Below are positions 1 to 11,108 of a DNA stretch of 64,000 nt, piece by piece. The notes beneath the pieces are model-generated. The model saw only the letters and a program-made list of their open reading frames with translations. It had not been told where the DNA came from and ran no database searches. Numbering within the stretch: the stretch's first letter is position 1; the number at the start of each line of letters is the position of its first letter. Source of the DNA: Nitrobacter sp963807355 (GTDB lineage Bacteria; Pseudomonadota; Alphaproteobacteria; Rhizobiales; Xanthobacteraceae); NCBI GenBank assembly GCA_963807355.1, contig CAWEBX010000007.1, positions 248,001 through 312,000 of the forward strand. The letters are read 5' to 3'. The position numbers and the translations under genes were made by a program.

Positions 1-966
1 GGCGAGCAACTCGCCGGCTCCCGGCAGCGCGCGGGCGGCGGAGCGCAATTCGGTGCGCCGGTCGTCGTGACCGCGTCGCCATGCGACGATGACGCGGGCC
101 GCGAGGCCCGAGACTTCGACGACCAGTTCGGCGCGGACCGGCACCGCCATTTCGGCGGCGGCGGTCGGCGTCGGCGCCCGTTTGTCGGCGGCGAAATCGA
201 TCAGCGTCACGTCGGTCTCGTGACCGACCGCCGAGATCAGCGGGATCATGCTGCCGGCGGCGGCGCGGACCACGATCTCCTCGTTGAACGACCAGAGGTC
301 TTCGAGCGAGCCGCCGCCGCGCGCGACGATCAGGAGATCGGGGCGCGGAATGTGTCCGCCCTCCGGCAGCGCATTGAAGCCGTCGATGGCGGCGGCGATC
401 TGTTCCGCCGAGCCTTCGCCCTGCACCCGCACCGGCCACACCAGCACACGGCGCGGAAAACGATCCTCCAGCCGATGCAGGATGTCGCGGATGACTGCGC
501 CGGTCGGGGAGGTCACGACGCCAATCACCTCGGGCAGCCAGGGCAGCAGCTGCTTGCGGGCTTCGTCGAACAGGCCTTCCGCCGCGAGCTTCTTCTTGCG
601 CTCTTCCATCAGCGCCATCAGCGCGCCGATGCCGGCAGGCTCCAGCGCCTCGATCACGATCTGGTATTTCGACGAGCCCGGATAGGTGGTCAGCTTGCCG
701 GTGGCGATGACCTCGAGGCCCTCCTGCGGCTTGAACCGCATCCGGCCATGGACGCCTTTCCAGATCACCGCCTCGATCTTGGCGCTCTCGTCCTTCAGCG
801 CGAAATAGCAGTGGCCCGAAGCGTGCGGCCCGCGAAAGCCGGATATCTCGCCGCGCACCCGCACATGGCCGTAGGTGTCCTCCACGGTGCGCTTCAACGC
901 CGAGGACAGCTCGGAGACGGTATATTCCGGCGAGTTCGCCAAGAGCTGTGCAGGGTTTGCGGGCAT
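1..966 (-). CDS. xseA: Exodeoxyribonuclease VII large subunit (5' part, cut by window edge)
   Basis: Large subunit of exonuclease VII, which with XseB degrades single-stranded DNA to oligonucleotides in the cytoplasm. The reverse strand is open for 322 codons from ATG at 966 to the window edge. An N-terminal OB-fold (about residues 15-110) precedes the catalytic region, which shows RGGGS (216-220) and VGHETD (247-252), both family hallmarks. A GTG at 975 is an alternative in-frame start. The C-terminal half, including the coiled coil, lies outside the window. It is divergent from purD with only about 80 bp between them, so the two share a promoter region. Confidence 0.93.
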   Translation of the reverse strand, partial: MPANPAQLLANSPEYTVSELSSALKRTVEDTYGHVRVRGEISGFRGPHASGHCYFALKDESAKIEAVIWKGVHGRMRFKPQEGLEVIATGKLTTYPGSSKYQIVIEALEPAGIGALMALMEERKKKLAAEGLFDEARKQLLPWLPEVIGVVTSPTGAVIRDILHRLEDRFPRRVLVWPVRVQGEGSAEQIAAAIDGFNALPEGGHIPRPDLLIVARGGGSLEDLWSFNEEIVVRAAAGSMIPLISAVGHETDVTLIDFAADKRAPTPTAAAEMAVPVRAELVVEVSGLAARVIVAWRRGHDDRRTELRSAARALPGAGELLA

Positions 967-1047
967 CAGGCTCACTTCTGTTGCGCCTCCGCCTTACCAT
1001 GCTAAACCGCTTCGAAACCACCGAAAATCCTGTATCGGCAGTCATTC

Positions 1048-2333
1048 ATGAACATTCTTCTGCTCGGTTCCGGCGGCCGCGAACATGCGCTGGCCTGGAA
1101 AATCGCCGATTCCCCGCTGCTGACGAAACTCTGGTGCGCACCGGGCAATGCGGGCATCGCGCGCGAGGCCGAATGCGTGGTGCTCGATATCGCGGACCAT
1201 GCCGCGGTGATCGCGTTCTGCAAAACCAACAAGGTCGATCTGGTCGTGGTCGGTCCGGAGGCGCCGCTCGCCGCAGGTATTGTCGACGATCTCGCGACCG
1301 CGGGCATCAAGGCGTTCGGGCCGACGCAAGGCCGCCGCGCAGCTCGAAAGCTCGAAGGGCTTCACCAAGGATCTCTGCCGCGACAACAGCTATTCCGACC
1401 GCGGCCTATGGAGCGCTTCCGCGATGCCGCGGCGGCGAAGAGCTATATCCGCGCGCAGGGCGCACCGATCGTCATCAAGGCCGATGGGCTTGCAGCCGGC
1501 AAGGGCGTCGTCGTCGCGATGACGCTGGACGAGGCGCTGGCCGCCATCGACATGATGTTCGAGCGGCGGTTTCGGCGCCGCCGGCGCGCAGGTCGTGGTC
1601 GAGGAATTCATGCGTGGCGAGGAGGCCTCGTTCTTCGCGCTGTGCGACGGCGAGCACGCGCTGGCGCTCGCGACGGCGCAGGACCACAAGCGTGCGTTCG
1701 ATGGCGACACGAGGGCCGAACACCGGCGGCATGGGCGCCTATTCGCCGGCGCCCGTCATGACCGCCGAGATGTGCCGCCGCACCATGGACGAGATCATCG
1801 TTCCGACATTGCGCGCCATGCGCGCGAAGGGCGCGCCGTTCAAGGGCGTGCTGTTTGCCGGCCTGATGATCACGGAACAGGGACCGAAGCTGATCGAGTA
1901 CAACGTCCGCTTCGGCGATCCGGAATGCCAGGTGCTGATGCTGCGGATGATGTCGGACATCGTGCCGGCGCTGTTCGCGGCCTGCGACGGGCAATTGAAA
2001 CATTTCGATCTGCGCTGGTTTCCCGATCCGGCATTGACCGTGGTGATGGCGGCGAAGGGTTATCCCGGCGATTACGCGAAGGGGACGCGCATCGAGGGAC
2101 TCGACGATGCCGCCAAGGTTGACGGCGTGGAGATTTTCCATGCAGGCACCAGGGCGGAGGGCGGGCGCATTCTCGCCAATGGCGGTCGCGTGCTGAACGT
2201 CTGCGCGTCCGGCAAGACCGTCGCGGAGGCGCAAGCCCACGCTTATGAGGCGGTCGATCGCATCAAATGGCCTGAAGGTTTCTGCCGCCGCGACATCGGC
2301 CTTCGGGCGGTGGCGCGGGAGAAGGGCGGATAG
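1048..2333 (+). CDS. purD: Phosphoribosylamine--glycine ligase (several frameshifts)
   Basis: GAR synthetase, the second step of de novo purine synthesis. The start reads MNILLLGSGGREHALAWK, the classic PurD N-terminus, and ATP-grasp segments follow (VIKADGLAAGKGVVVA, then EYNVRFGDPECQ near the end). The reading frame changes at about 1330, 1388, 1416, 1565 and 1715, yet each piece continues the same protein. For example, one surplus base in gcaaggccgcc separates GPTQ from AAAQLESSKGFTKDLC. Overall length (about 428 codons) is normal. Five indels in an otherwise well-conserved gene point to sequence errors, not decay. It converges on tadA at its 3' end. Confidence 0.88.
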
Positions 2334-2814
2334 GGAGGCGAGAATCGGTCATTACGCGCCGCGCCTTGAAAGGGGAGATTCCTCGCGTGAAGAACAGCGT
2401 GCCGCCGCCTTGCTTTTCGCCGACGGACGGATACACCTCCGGCCGATGATGGCAGGTCGGCGCGGCAAAGAATCGGACGCCGGACTCCACCGCGCCGCCT
2501 TTCGGGTCTCCTGCGCCGTAGTAGAGCCGCCGAATCCGCGCGAACGAGATCGCAGCCGCGCACATCGTGCAGGGTTCCAGCGTCACATAGAGATCGCAGT
2601 CCGTCAGTCGTTCGCTGCCGAGAACGTGTGCGGCGGCTCGAAGCGCCAGAATCTCGGCATGGGCGGTGGGGTCGCGATCGATCAGGGTACGGTTTCCTGC
2701 CGATGCAATGACTTCATTTTCCCGCACGATCACGCAGCCGATCGGCACTTCGCCTGCTTTGCCCGCCTTTTCGGCGGCCTCAAGCGCCATGTCCATGAAA
2801 GATGGTGCGGTCAT
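2263..2814 (-). CDS. tadA: tRNA(Arg) adenosine-34 deaminase
   Basis: Zinc deaminase that converts wobble A34 of tRNA-Arg to inosine. Visible motifs are the zinc/catalytic HAE (in PTAHAEILALR) and PCTMC (in TLEPCTMCAAAI), the two halves of the CDA fold. ATG at 2814 gives the usual start MTAPSFMDMAL; a longer in-frame start at 2856 has no family support. After PEVYPSVGE the sequence stops resembling TadA and reads on to 2263, overlapping the end of purD. The family usually ends about 25 residues after this point, so a frameshift near 2400 probably hides the true stop (2352 in one alternative frame). Confidence 0.88.
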   Translation of the reverse strand: MTAPSFMDMALEAAEKAGKAGEVPIGCVIVRENEVIASAGNRTLIDRDPTAHAEILALRAAAHVLGSERLTDCDLYVTLEPCTMCAAAISFARIRRLYYGAGDPKGGAVESGVRFFAAPTCHHRPEVYPSVGEKQGGGTLFFTRGISPFKARRVMTDSRLPIRPSPAPPPEGRCRGGRNLQAI

Positions 2815-2890
2815 GCCTCGTATCCCGCCGCGAACCCTGTTAAGAGGCGCTCTCACTCAGTCGGACCTTGTGCCCGTAGCGAGATCATTC

Positions 2891-5014
2891 ATGCCCCGCG
2901 ATAACGATAAAGACAATGCACGCCCGCGCGGCCGGCGTGATCGGCCCTCCGGCGGCAACAAACCCAAGAGCCGATCCGGCGTGGCGCGAGGTCCGGAAAA
3001 GAAGCTCGCCAAGCGCGGCTTGGCTGGCAAGTCCGACAGAGGCGATGGTGACAAGCGGCCTTATGCCGGTAAATCCGATGGCGCGAAGCCTTCTGGCAAG
3101 AAGCCCTATGCCAGGAAGCCGTATGCGGGCGCGGGCAAGCGTGAGGATGGCGAGACGGCGCGGCCTCGTTTCAATCGCGACGACGGCGGCGCGAAGCGTC
3201 CCCACACGCCGCGCGGGGATTCACCTCGCGGCGAGCGCTCAGCCTTCAAACGTGACGATCGCGCGCGCTGACAGTGGCGACACACGTCCTGCAGGGCGTT
3301 TTGCCGATAAGAAATTTGGCGAGAAGCGTCCCTACACCCCACGCGGCGAGGGTTTTCGGAAAGACGGCGACCGTCCGCAGCGTGCGCGACCGCAAGGTGA
3401 TCGACCTTATAGCGCGCGTCCGCCGCGCGAGGGTGGCGACGAGAAGCGTCCGTATACGCCGCGCGGAGATCGCCCCTTCGGCGACAAGAAGTTTTCACGC
3501 GGGACGACCCGACCGCGGCTCGCGTGGACCGCGCAAGGAGTTTGGTGACCGTGAGGATCGCGACAAGGGCGACGAAAAGCCGTGGCAGAAGCGTGACGCT
3601 GGCCCGCGTGATGATCGCGGCGGCGCCGGGCGTCCACGATTTTCGAAACCACGCGAGGATCGTCCTGAGCGCACTGCGGGTGCCGATCGTGGTCCCCGCA
3701 AGTTTGATCGTCCGCAAGGCGACCGTCCGCGTTATGATCGTCCACTCCGATGATCGTCCTCGCTTCGATCGCCCGCGACAGGATCGTCCCGACGGCGACC
3801 GTCCTCGTGGTGCCCGCAATGCTTGGCAGGAGCGGCACGCCGCGACGATAGCGAGGATCGTCCCCGTCGCAATGATCGCGACGATCGCCCGCGTCGTGAC
3901 AATGAGGACGACAGCAAGGTTTTCGCAAAACGTCCGGCGTTCGGGGGACGCGGCGCCTATCGCGAACGCAAGCCTGACGACGACCGGCGCGCGCACGCCG
4001 CCCGAGCCAAAGCCGAAGAAGGCCGGCGAACGCATCGCCAAAGTGATCTCGCGCGCGGGCCTCGCCTCGCGCCGCGACGCCGAGGAATGGGTCACGCAAG
4101 GCCGCGTTGCCGTCAACGGCCGCATCATCAATTCGCCAGCGCTTGATGTCACCTCGCGCGACGTCATCACGGTCGATGGCCAGCCGTTGCCGGAGCGCGA
4201 GCGCACGCGGCTGTTCCTGTATCACAAGCCGCGCGGACTGATGACGACCCACGCCGATCCCGAAGGTCGGCCGACCGTATTCGACAACCTGCCCGAGGGT
4301 TTGCCGCGCCTGATCAGTATTGGCCGGCTTGATTTCAACACCGAAGGACTGCTGCTGCTGACGAACGACGGCGGCCTGGCGCGCGCGTTGGAATTGCCCG
4401 ACACCGGCTGGCTGCGGCGCTATCGTGTTCGCGCCCATGGTGAGGTGACGCAGGCTCAGCTTGATCAGTTGAAAAACGGCGTCGAGGTCGATGGCGTCAA
4501 GTATGGTTCGATCGACGCCACGCTGGAACGCGATCAGGGCGCCAACGTGTGGCTGACCTTTGCGATCCGCGAGGGCAAGAATCGTGAAGTGCGCAACGTG
4601 ATGGCGCATCTCGGGCTTGAAGTGAACCGGCTGATCCGTATCTCCTACGGGCCGTTCCAGCTTGCCGAGATCGCGGAAGGTGAGGTCGAGGAGGTCAAGA
4701 CCCGCGTGCTGCGTGAACAGCTTGGTGAGAAGATTGCCGCGCTCGCCAACGCGAATTTCGCAGGCGCGGCCGCCGAAGCCGACACCGAACCAAAGCTCGG
4801 CCGCGACGGTACACCGTTGCGCAGCAAGAAAGACAACAAGGCAAGAACCAAGCGCGCGGTGATCGCGGATCGCAAGGGCCGCAGCGTCGTGGTGCAGCGG
4901 ACCGGCAGCGATGAGGCGCGGGCGCGCAACGAATCTGAGGCCAATGGCTACGGTCCGCCTCGCCGGCCGAAGCGTGGCTATCACGGCAAGCGCGATCTGA
5001 CGCCGCGGGACTGA
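2891..5014 (+). CDS. RluB/RsuA-family 23S rRNA pseudouridine synthase with long repetitive N-terminus (frameshifted in the repeats)
   Basis: Pseudouridine synthase of the RsuA/RluB/RluE group, which modifies U in large-subunit rRNA. The C-terminal half (from about 4020) is intact: an S4 RNA-binding domain (RIAKVISRAGLASRRDAEEW), then the catalytic GRLDFNTEGLLLLTNDG with the active-site Asp. The preceding 1.1 kb encodes an Arg/Gly/Asp/Lys-rich disordered tail with repeated KRPYTPRGD/E units. Its reading frame changes between about 3270 and 4000 but returns to the starting frame, so paired indels are likely. ATG at 2891 begins MPRDNDKDNARPRGRRD. rsmD follows after 3 bp, so the two rRNA-modification genes are cotranscribed. 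Confidence 0.87.
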
Positions 5015-5017
5015 TCG

Positions 5018-5572
5018 ATGCGCGTCGTCGGCGGGCGGCTGAAAGGCCGCAATCTCGCATCGCCATCAACACAACAGATCCGGCCAACGGCCGATCGGCT
5101 GCGCGAGTCGCTGTTTAACATCCTCGTTCATGCCTATGACGATCCGGTCGCGGATGCGCGCGTGCTTGATCTGTTTGCGGGCACCGGTGCGCTCGGCATC
5201 GAAGCGGCGTCGCGAGGAGCGAAGTTCACGCTGTTCGTTGATAACGGCGCCGAGGCGCGCGCGCTGCTCCGCAACAACGTCGAGGCGCTCGGGCTCGGTG
5301 GCGTGACGAAGGTCTATCGCCGCGATGCGACCAATCTCGGGCCTGCGCATCCCCTCACACCGTTCTCGCTGGTGTTTCTCGATCCCCCGTACCGGATGCA
5401 GCTTGCCGACAAGGCGCTCGCCTCGCTGCGCGATGGTGGCTGGCTGACCGACAAGGCGCTGCTCGTTGTCGAGGAGGCCAAGGCCGCGGGTTTCTCCGCG
5501 CCAGAGGGATTTGAGCAACTCGAGCGGCGCGCCTATGACGACACGGAGTTCGTTTTTTTGCGGAGCACATGA
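5018..5572 (+). CDS. rsmD: 16S rRNA (guanine(966)-N(2))-methyltransferase
   Basis: SAM-dependent methyltransferase for G966 of 16S rRNA. The 184-residue protein is intact and of family length. It begins MRVVGGRLKGRNLASP, has SAM motif I DLFAGTGALG at 51-60 and the catalytic DPPY at 122-125. It starts 3 bp after the RluB-like gene, consistent with an rRNA-modification operon, and converges on mutL. No frameshift was seen. Confidence 0.95.
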   Translation: MRVVGGRLKGRNLASPSTQQIRPTADRLRESLFNILVHAYDDPVADARVLDLFAGTGALGIEAASRGAKFTLFVDNGAEARALLRNNVEALGLGGVTKVYRRDATNLGPAHPLTPFSLVFLDPPYRMQLADKALASLRDGGWLTDKALLVVEEAKAAGFSAPEGFEQLERRAYDDTEFVFLRST

Positions 5573-5637
5573 CTGTTGCCCGAAGCGCAGGCTTGGTCGG
5601 CATCGTGTGCAGTCCGCCCGCCGCATCGCTATGTTCG

Positions 5638-7451
5638 CTATCGCCGCCCGAATAGCTTCTCGATATCGGCGAGCTTCAGCTCCACATAGGTCGGGCGGCC
5701 ATGGTTGCACTGACCTGAATTCGGCGTGTCTCCATTTCGCGCAGCAGCGCGTTCATTTCCTCGGGCTTGAGGATTCGTCCAGCGCGCACCGAACCGTGAC
5801 ACGCCATCGTGGCCGCGACATGCATCAGGCGTCGTTCAAGAGGAAGCGTCTCATCCCATTCCGCCATGTGCTCGGCGAGATCGCGCAGCAGCGCGCGCCG
5901 CATTGGACTTGCCGAGCAGCGACGGCGTCTCGCGCACGGCGACCGCGCCGGGTCCGAAGGACTCGATCGCGAGGCCGAATTTTTCCAGCTCAGCTGCACG
6001 GTCGATCAGCTTTTCGACGGTGGCCTCGTCCAGTTCGACGATGTCGGGAATCAGAAGGATCTGCCGCTGCACGCCGTCGCGCTCGAGCGCGGCCTTCAGC
6101 TGCTCGTAAACGATGCGTTCGTGCGCGGCATGCTGGTCCACGACGATCAGGCCGTCGCGGGTTTGCGACACGATATAAGTCTCGTGAATCTGGGTGCGCG
6201 CCGCGCCGAGCGGCCGATCGATCAGATCCACACGGAAGATTGAGCGTCAGAGCGCACGTCCGCGCTGGGCGCACCCACGTCGAATGCGGTTTGTCCAGGT
6301 TCGGCGAAGGCGGTCAGCAGTCGGCCGCCGCATCCATGGTCGCGCGCCGACAGGTGAGGCAGGCGATTGCCGCCAATCCCAGTTGGCAGGGCGCGAGGAC
6401 GTCGCGGGACGAAATGCCGTGAGCACCGCGCCGTCGCTGTTCGCGGCCGTGCGTCGTCCTTCGCGCGCCAGACCTTCCTTCAGCGCGTGCACGATCAGCG
6501 CGCGCACCAGCCCGGCGTTGCGGAATCGCACTTCCGTCTTCGCGGGATGGACATTGGCGTCGACCTCTTGCGGGTCCGTTGTGACGAACAACGCCACCAC
6601 CGGATGACGGTCGCGCGGCAGGTAGTCGGAATAGGCCGCGCGCACCGCGCCCAGATCAGCTTGTCACGCACCGGACGGCCGTTGACGAACAGATATTGGC
6701 CGAGCGCGTTGGCGCGGGTCAGCGACGGCGCGGCAGCAAAGCCCTCGACGATGACGCTCTCGCGTTCGGCGCGCACCGCGATGGCAGCGGAACGGAAGTC
6801 TCCGCCGAGAATGTCGCCCAGTCGCGTCAATCGTCCCGCCGCTCCCGGCAGCGCCGCCGTCCACGTCGCTGGCGCACGCCCTTCGCCTGCGAGGGTAAAA
6901 CCGATATCAGGCCGCGCCATTGCCAGCCGCCGCACCACCTCGCGGATCGCCTCGGCTTCGGTCCGATCGGTCTTGAGGAATTTCAGCCGTGCGGGCGTCG
7001 CATAAAAGAGATCGGCGACTTCGACGCGCGTGCCTTGCGTCAGGCCGCCGGCATGATCGCGGATTTCTGTCCACCTTCGACGTTGAGCGACCACGCATGC
7101 GGCTCGCGGGCGTCGCGTGTGGTGATGCAGAGCTTGGCGACCGCTCCGATCGACGGCAGTGCTTCGCCGCGAAAGCCGAGCGTGCGGATGCGCAGCAAAT
7201 CCTCGTCGTCGAGTTTCGAGGTGGCATGGCGATCCACCGCGAGCGCGAGGTCGTCCTTCGCCATGCCGGCGCCGTCGTCGGTGACGCCGATGCGGCGGCT
7301 GGCCGCCGCCGTCGGTGAAGACGTCGATGCGGGCCGCGCCGGCGTCAATCGCGTTCTCAACCAGCTCCTTGACGACGCTGGCCGGACGCTCGACCACTTC
7401 GCCGGCGGCGATGCGGTTGACGACAGTCTCGGGAAGCTGGCGGACGGGCAT
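5638..7451 (-). CDS. mutL: DNA mismatch repair protein MutL (several frameshifts)
   Basis: GHKL ATPase that links MutS mismatch recognition to strand removal. Start MPVRQLPETVVNRIAAGEV at 7451 is the canonical N-terminus; ATP-lid motifs VTDDGAGM and TLGFRGEAL follow, then VNGRPVRDK and DANVHPAKTEVRF. The C-terminal domain contains DQHAAHERI(V)YE and ends CNHGRPTYVELKL. Frame changes occur near 7305, 7050, 6655, 6240 and 5905, and near the end about 5705, with all pieces collinear. Full length (about 605 codons) is typical. Single-base errors in GC-rich runs are the likely cause; a true mutL null would be notable because it would make a mutator. Confidence 0.88.
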
Positions 7452-7622
7452 GCGCGGCTCAGTGCTGGTTGCGACCGAGTTTAGGCGTTCGCAGCGCCGA
7501 TTGCATGGGGGCAAATCCGGATGTCCCGGATTGATTGAGGGTCTGCGTTCGGAGCGCGGCGGTCGCGTGCAACGCGCGATGCTTCGCTTCGCCGCATTGG
7601 TCGGCGGCACGTCCGCGCGGGA

Positions 7623-8043
7623 TTAGTCCTCGGAAGACGTCCGTCCACGTCTCGCCTTGACGTCGCCGCGACGCTTCTTGCTCTCAAGCCGGCGTTGCTT
7701 CGAGCCGAAGAGTCGGCTTGGTAGCGCGGCGCGGGGTCGGCCGGATCGCGGCCTGGCGCAGCAATTCGATCAGGCGGTCGGTGGCGTCGGCGCGGTTGCG
7801 CTCCTGGGTCCGAAAGCGCTGGGCATGGATCACGATCACGCCGTCCTTGGTCAGACGCTGCCCGGCGAGCCGGACGAGCCGCGCGGCGACGTCGGGGTCG
7901 AGCGTCAAGCGGCGAGTGTCGAAGCGCAATTGCGCCGCAGTCGAGAGCTTGTTGACGTTTTGGCCGCCAGGTCCAGACGCGCGAATGAAGCTGATCTCGA
8001 TGTCGTTTTCGTCGATCACGATATTGCGGGTGATCCGCAGCAT
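7623..8043 (-). CDS. arfB: Alternative ribosome-rescue factor / peptidyl-tRNA hydrolase ArfB
   Basis: Rescues stalled ribosomes by hydrolysing peptidyl-tRNA in the A site. The release-factor GGQ motif is at residues 26-28 in SGPGGQNVNK. The start chosen is MLRITRNIVIDEND at 8043; an upstream in-frame ATG at 8124 adds sequence not seen in the family. The uninterrupted frame stops at 7684, but skipping one base in actcttcggctcg restores the basic ArfB tail (QRRLESKKRRGD), ending at 7623. The tail inserts into the mRNA channel, so this indel is probably an error. Confidence 0.85.
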
Positions 8044-8077
8044 GGCAGTCACCTGGATTCGCCTGTCCGCGGCGGAA

Positions 8078-9519
8078 TCAGGCAGCGGCACCATACCTCG
8101 TTTGTTGCCTACCTGCGCCGTCAATGCGCGGCAGGTTGAGGCGCGGGCGAGCTGCAGTCGGCTGCGCCGCTGCGGGTTGCGCTTCCGTCTGCGGTGAGCG
8201 TCCCACGATCACGGTCAGAAGCCCCTGTCCCCACAGCCTCTTCGCGACCTGCTCTGGCCTGGTCGAGGGTGACGGCATCGACGATGGAATTGCGCTTCTC
8301 GATGTAGTCGATCGGCAGATTGTCCGTCTGATATTGCAGCAGGCCGGTGGCGAGCTTCGAAGAGGTATCGAGCTCCAGCATCTGCGATCCCTTCAGATAG
8401 GACTTGGCTTCGTCGAGCTCCTTCGGCGTCGGCCCGTCTTCGGCAAAACGCTTGATTTCCTTGTTGATGGCATCGACGCTCTCGCCGGCGCGGTCCGCGC
8501 GAGTCCCGGTGGTGCCCGCGAACAGCGCCGAATGGTCCATCCACAGAAGCGATTCCGAGATGGAATAGGCGAGGCCGCGCTTTTCGCGCACCTCGCGATA
8601 GAGCCGCGACGACAGCGAGCCGCCGCCGAGAATGTGGTTATCAATGTAGGCCGCCATGAAATCAGGATCGTGACGCTTGACGCCGGGACCGCCGAACATG
8701 ACCACGGTTTGCGGCACGTCGAGCGGAACGAACGCACGTTGCGGCGGCTTCGCAGCGAGAATGTCGGCAACGGGTGCGAGGTCGCCCTTCGCGGGCAGAC
8801 CTCCAAAAGTTTGATCCAGCAGTCTTTGCGAGAGCTGCCGGCTCGATGTCGCCCACGACCGCGATCTTCAATTTGTCTCTCGCCAGCACGCGCCGCACGT
8901 AATTTCTGAGGTCGTCGGTCTGGATCGTTGGAATGCTTTCGAGCGCGCCGTGCGATGGGATGACCATAGGGATGATCGCCGAATGCGAGCTCGAGAAGTT
9001 GAGGCCGGCAAGCGCATTCGGATTGGTCGAGTTGCGGCGCAGGCTGGGACATGATCTGCGCAGCGGATGCGCTCGACGTCATCAGCGTCGAAGCGCGGCG
9101 AGGTCAGGGCAAGCCGCAGCAGGCCAAATGCTTCGTCGCTGTGTTCCTTGAGCATCCGCAACGAGCCGCGGAACCGGTCGCGTTCGATGCTGAAGCTCAG
9201 CTCGATGGCGCGGCGGTCAAGCCGTTCACGGAAGGTCTTGGAGTCGAGATCGGCGGCGCCTTCGTCGAGCAGGCTGGCGACCATGTAGCCGACGCCCGGC
9301 TTGTCGGCAGGGTCCTGAGCCGCGCCGCCCGCGAACGCATATTCCATCGCCACCAGCGGAACGGTGGCGTCCTGAACGAACCAGGCCTCGATACCTCCCG
9401 GCGTCACCAGATGCTGGATTTTCGTCGCTGCGAACGAAGGGATCGCGGCCAGGGAGGTCAATGCGAAACATACGGCGGCGAAGCAGGAGGCGCGCCGCGC
9501 CGGTCCGGGTAAATCTCAC
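8078..9519 (-). CDS. M16 family peptidase-like protein, non-catalytic partner
   Basis: Second of a tandem pair of pitrilysin/M16 proteins, probably periplasmic. It has a signal-like N-terminus (CFALTSLAAIPSFAA) and the M16 fold (AWFVQDATVPLVAMEYAF, GGSLSSRLYREVREKRGLAY). No HxxEH zinc motif occurs where it is expected (around KPGVGYMVASLLDEGA), so this is the non-catalytic partner. The GTG start at 9519 overlaps the stop of the upstream M16 gene (GTGA). Frame changes occur in the signal peptide (about 9490), near 9000, near 8820 and near 8260; the last makes the end ambiguous (8078 or 8121). Confidence 0.83.
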
Positions 9520-10912
9520 GACCGCTTCTCCTCGCGCTTCGGCGTGGTGTCCTTGATCAGGTATCCCGTGACCGACCGCGTCTTCACCAGCCACTTTTGC
9601 GCGGCGTCGCGAACCTGCGCGGCGGTCACGGCACGGATGCGATCCGGCCAGTTCCTGATCTCGTCGACGCTCAGATCCGACCGTCACGGCCGCGCCGTAC
9701 CAGCGTGCCAGCGTCGCCTGATTGTCCTGGGCGTAGATCGCCTGCGCGATCAACTGCGTCTTCACGCGCTCGAGGTCCTCCGCGGGGATCGGAGTTTGTC
9801 GTGAGGTTTGCGATCACCGCGTCGATGGCCTGCTCGACCTCGGCGAAACTGACACCCTGCTTCGGCGCCGCCGCGATCGAGAACTGGGTCGCATCGACCG
9901 CGGTGCCCTGATAGGAGGCGTTGGCACTGACGGCGAGCGGCTTGTCGACGACCAGCGCGCGGTAGAGATAGGAGTTGCTGCCGTCGCCCATCAATTGCGC
10001 AAGCACATCCAGCGCGGGACTTTCGCCGGCTGCGGCGGTGGTCGCGGAGGGAACGAGATAATAGCGCCGCAGCTCAGGCTGCTCGACGCGAGGATCGGCG
10101 AGCGTGACCGTCCGTGGCGCGACCGGCAGCGGTTCCTGCGGACGGATACGAGCCGCCGGAATGGCGGGCTGCGGCGGCACTGGCCAAAGGTCTTTTCGAT
10201 CTCGGGACGAATCTCCTGCGCGTCCACGTCGCCGGCGATTACCAGCGTTGCATTGTTCGGCGCATAAAACCGTTTGTAGAAGGCGAGCGCATCCTCGCGG
10301 GTGAGCTTCTCGATCTCATGATGCCAGCCGATCACCGGGCGGCCATACGGATGGTTGAGATACAGCGCGGCCATGATCTGTTCGATCAGCCGCGCGTCGG
10401 GATTGTTGGCGACGCGCATGTTGTATTCCTCGAGCACCACGTCGCGCTCGGGCAGCACGTTTTCGTCCTTCAGCACCAGGCCGGTCATGCGGTCGGCCTC
10501 GAACGCCATCATGCTCGCGAGTTGATCGCGGGGGACGCGCTGGTAGTAGCCGGTGTAGTCGAAGTAGGTGAAGGCATTCTCGTCGCCGCCGACCCGCAGC
10601 ACGGTCTGGGAAAACTCGCCGGCGGGATGTTTGGCGGTGCCCTTGAACATCAGATGCTCAAGGAAATGCGCGAGCCCCGATTTACCGGGCGTTTCGTCAG
10701 CCGAACCGACCTTGTACCAGATCATCTGCGTGACCACCGGCGTCCGGTGATCGGGAATGATCACGACCGCGAGCCCGTTGGCCAGGGTAAACGTGATCGG
10801 GCGTTGAGAGGTGACGGTCTGCGCCTGAGCTGCTGAGAAGGCAAACAGGAGCGCAAGACACAGGGCCAGCGCCGCGAGAGCGTGGATGGCCAGTCGTCGC
10901 AGCTGCTGTCAT
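9516..10912 (-). CDS. M16 family zinc peptidase (catalytic partner, frameshifted)
   Basis: Pitrilysin-type metallopeptidase, exported. The zinc motif HFLEH lies in KSGLAHFLEHLMFKGT, and the downstream glutamate sits in the PERDVVLEEYNMR segment. An N-terminal hydrophobic signal (ALALCLALLFAFSAAQA) directs it to the periplasm. ATG at 10912 is the best start, but one base must be skipped after MTA to join it to the signal peptide. Further frame changes are near 10190 and 9790. It ends EEKRS at 9516, overlapping the non-catalytic partner; such pairs usually form a heterodimer. Confidence 0.85.
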
Positions 10913-11108
10913 GGCGTGCATCGGCGGCAATTTGTCTGAACGATCACGGTTGCCGTCAGTCCTTTTGCTGGAGCGAATTCAGTCATTCCGGGGGTGTCGT
11001 CTGCTCCTGACGAGCGCCGAAGGCAAGCTGCATCAAGTTGCGTGAACCGGGCAGAAGACGGCCGGCTGCTGTCCGGTCGCGTGGCCCCGATACCGGCGTG
11101 ACCGTGAG

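Noticed and set aside
1048..2333. purD as a true pseudogene
   Set aside because: Every frame-shifted piece keeps high-quality family sequence; neighbours show the same error pattern.
3407..4984. 525-codon open frame on the - strand
   Set aside because: Antisense to the RluB-like gene; its apparent repeats mirror the sense repeats.
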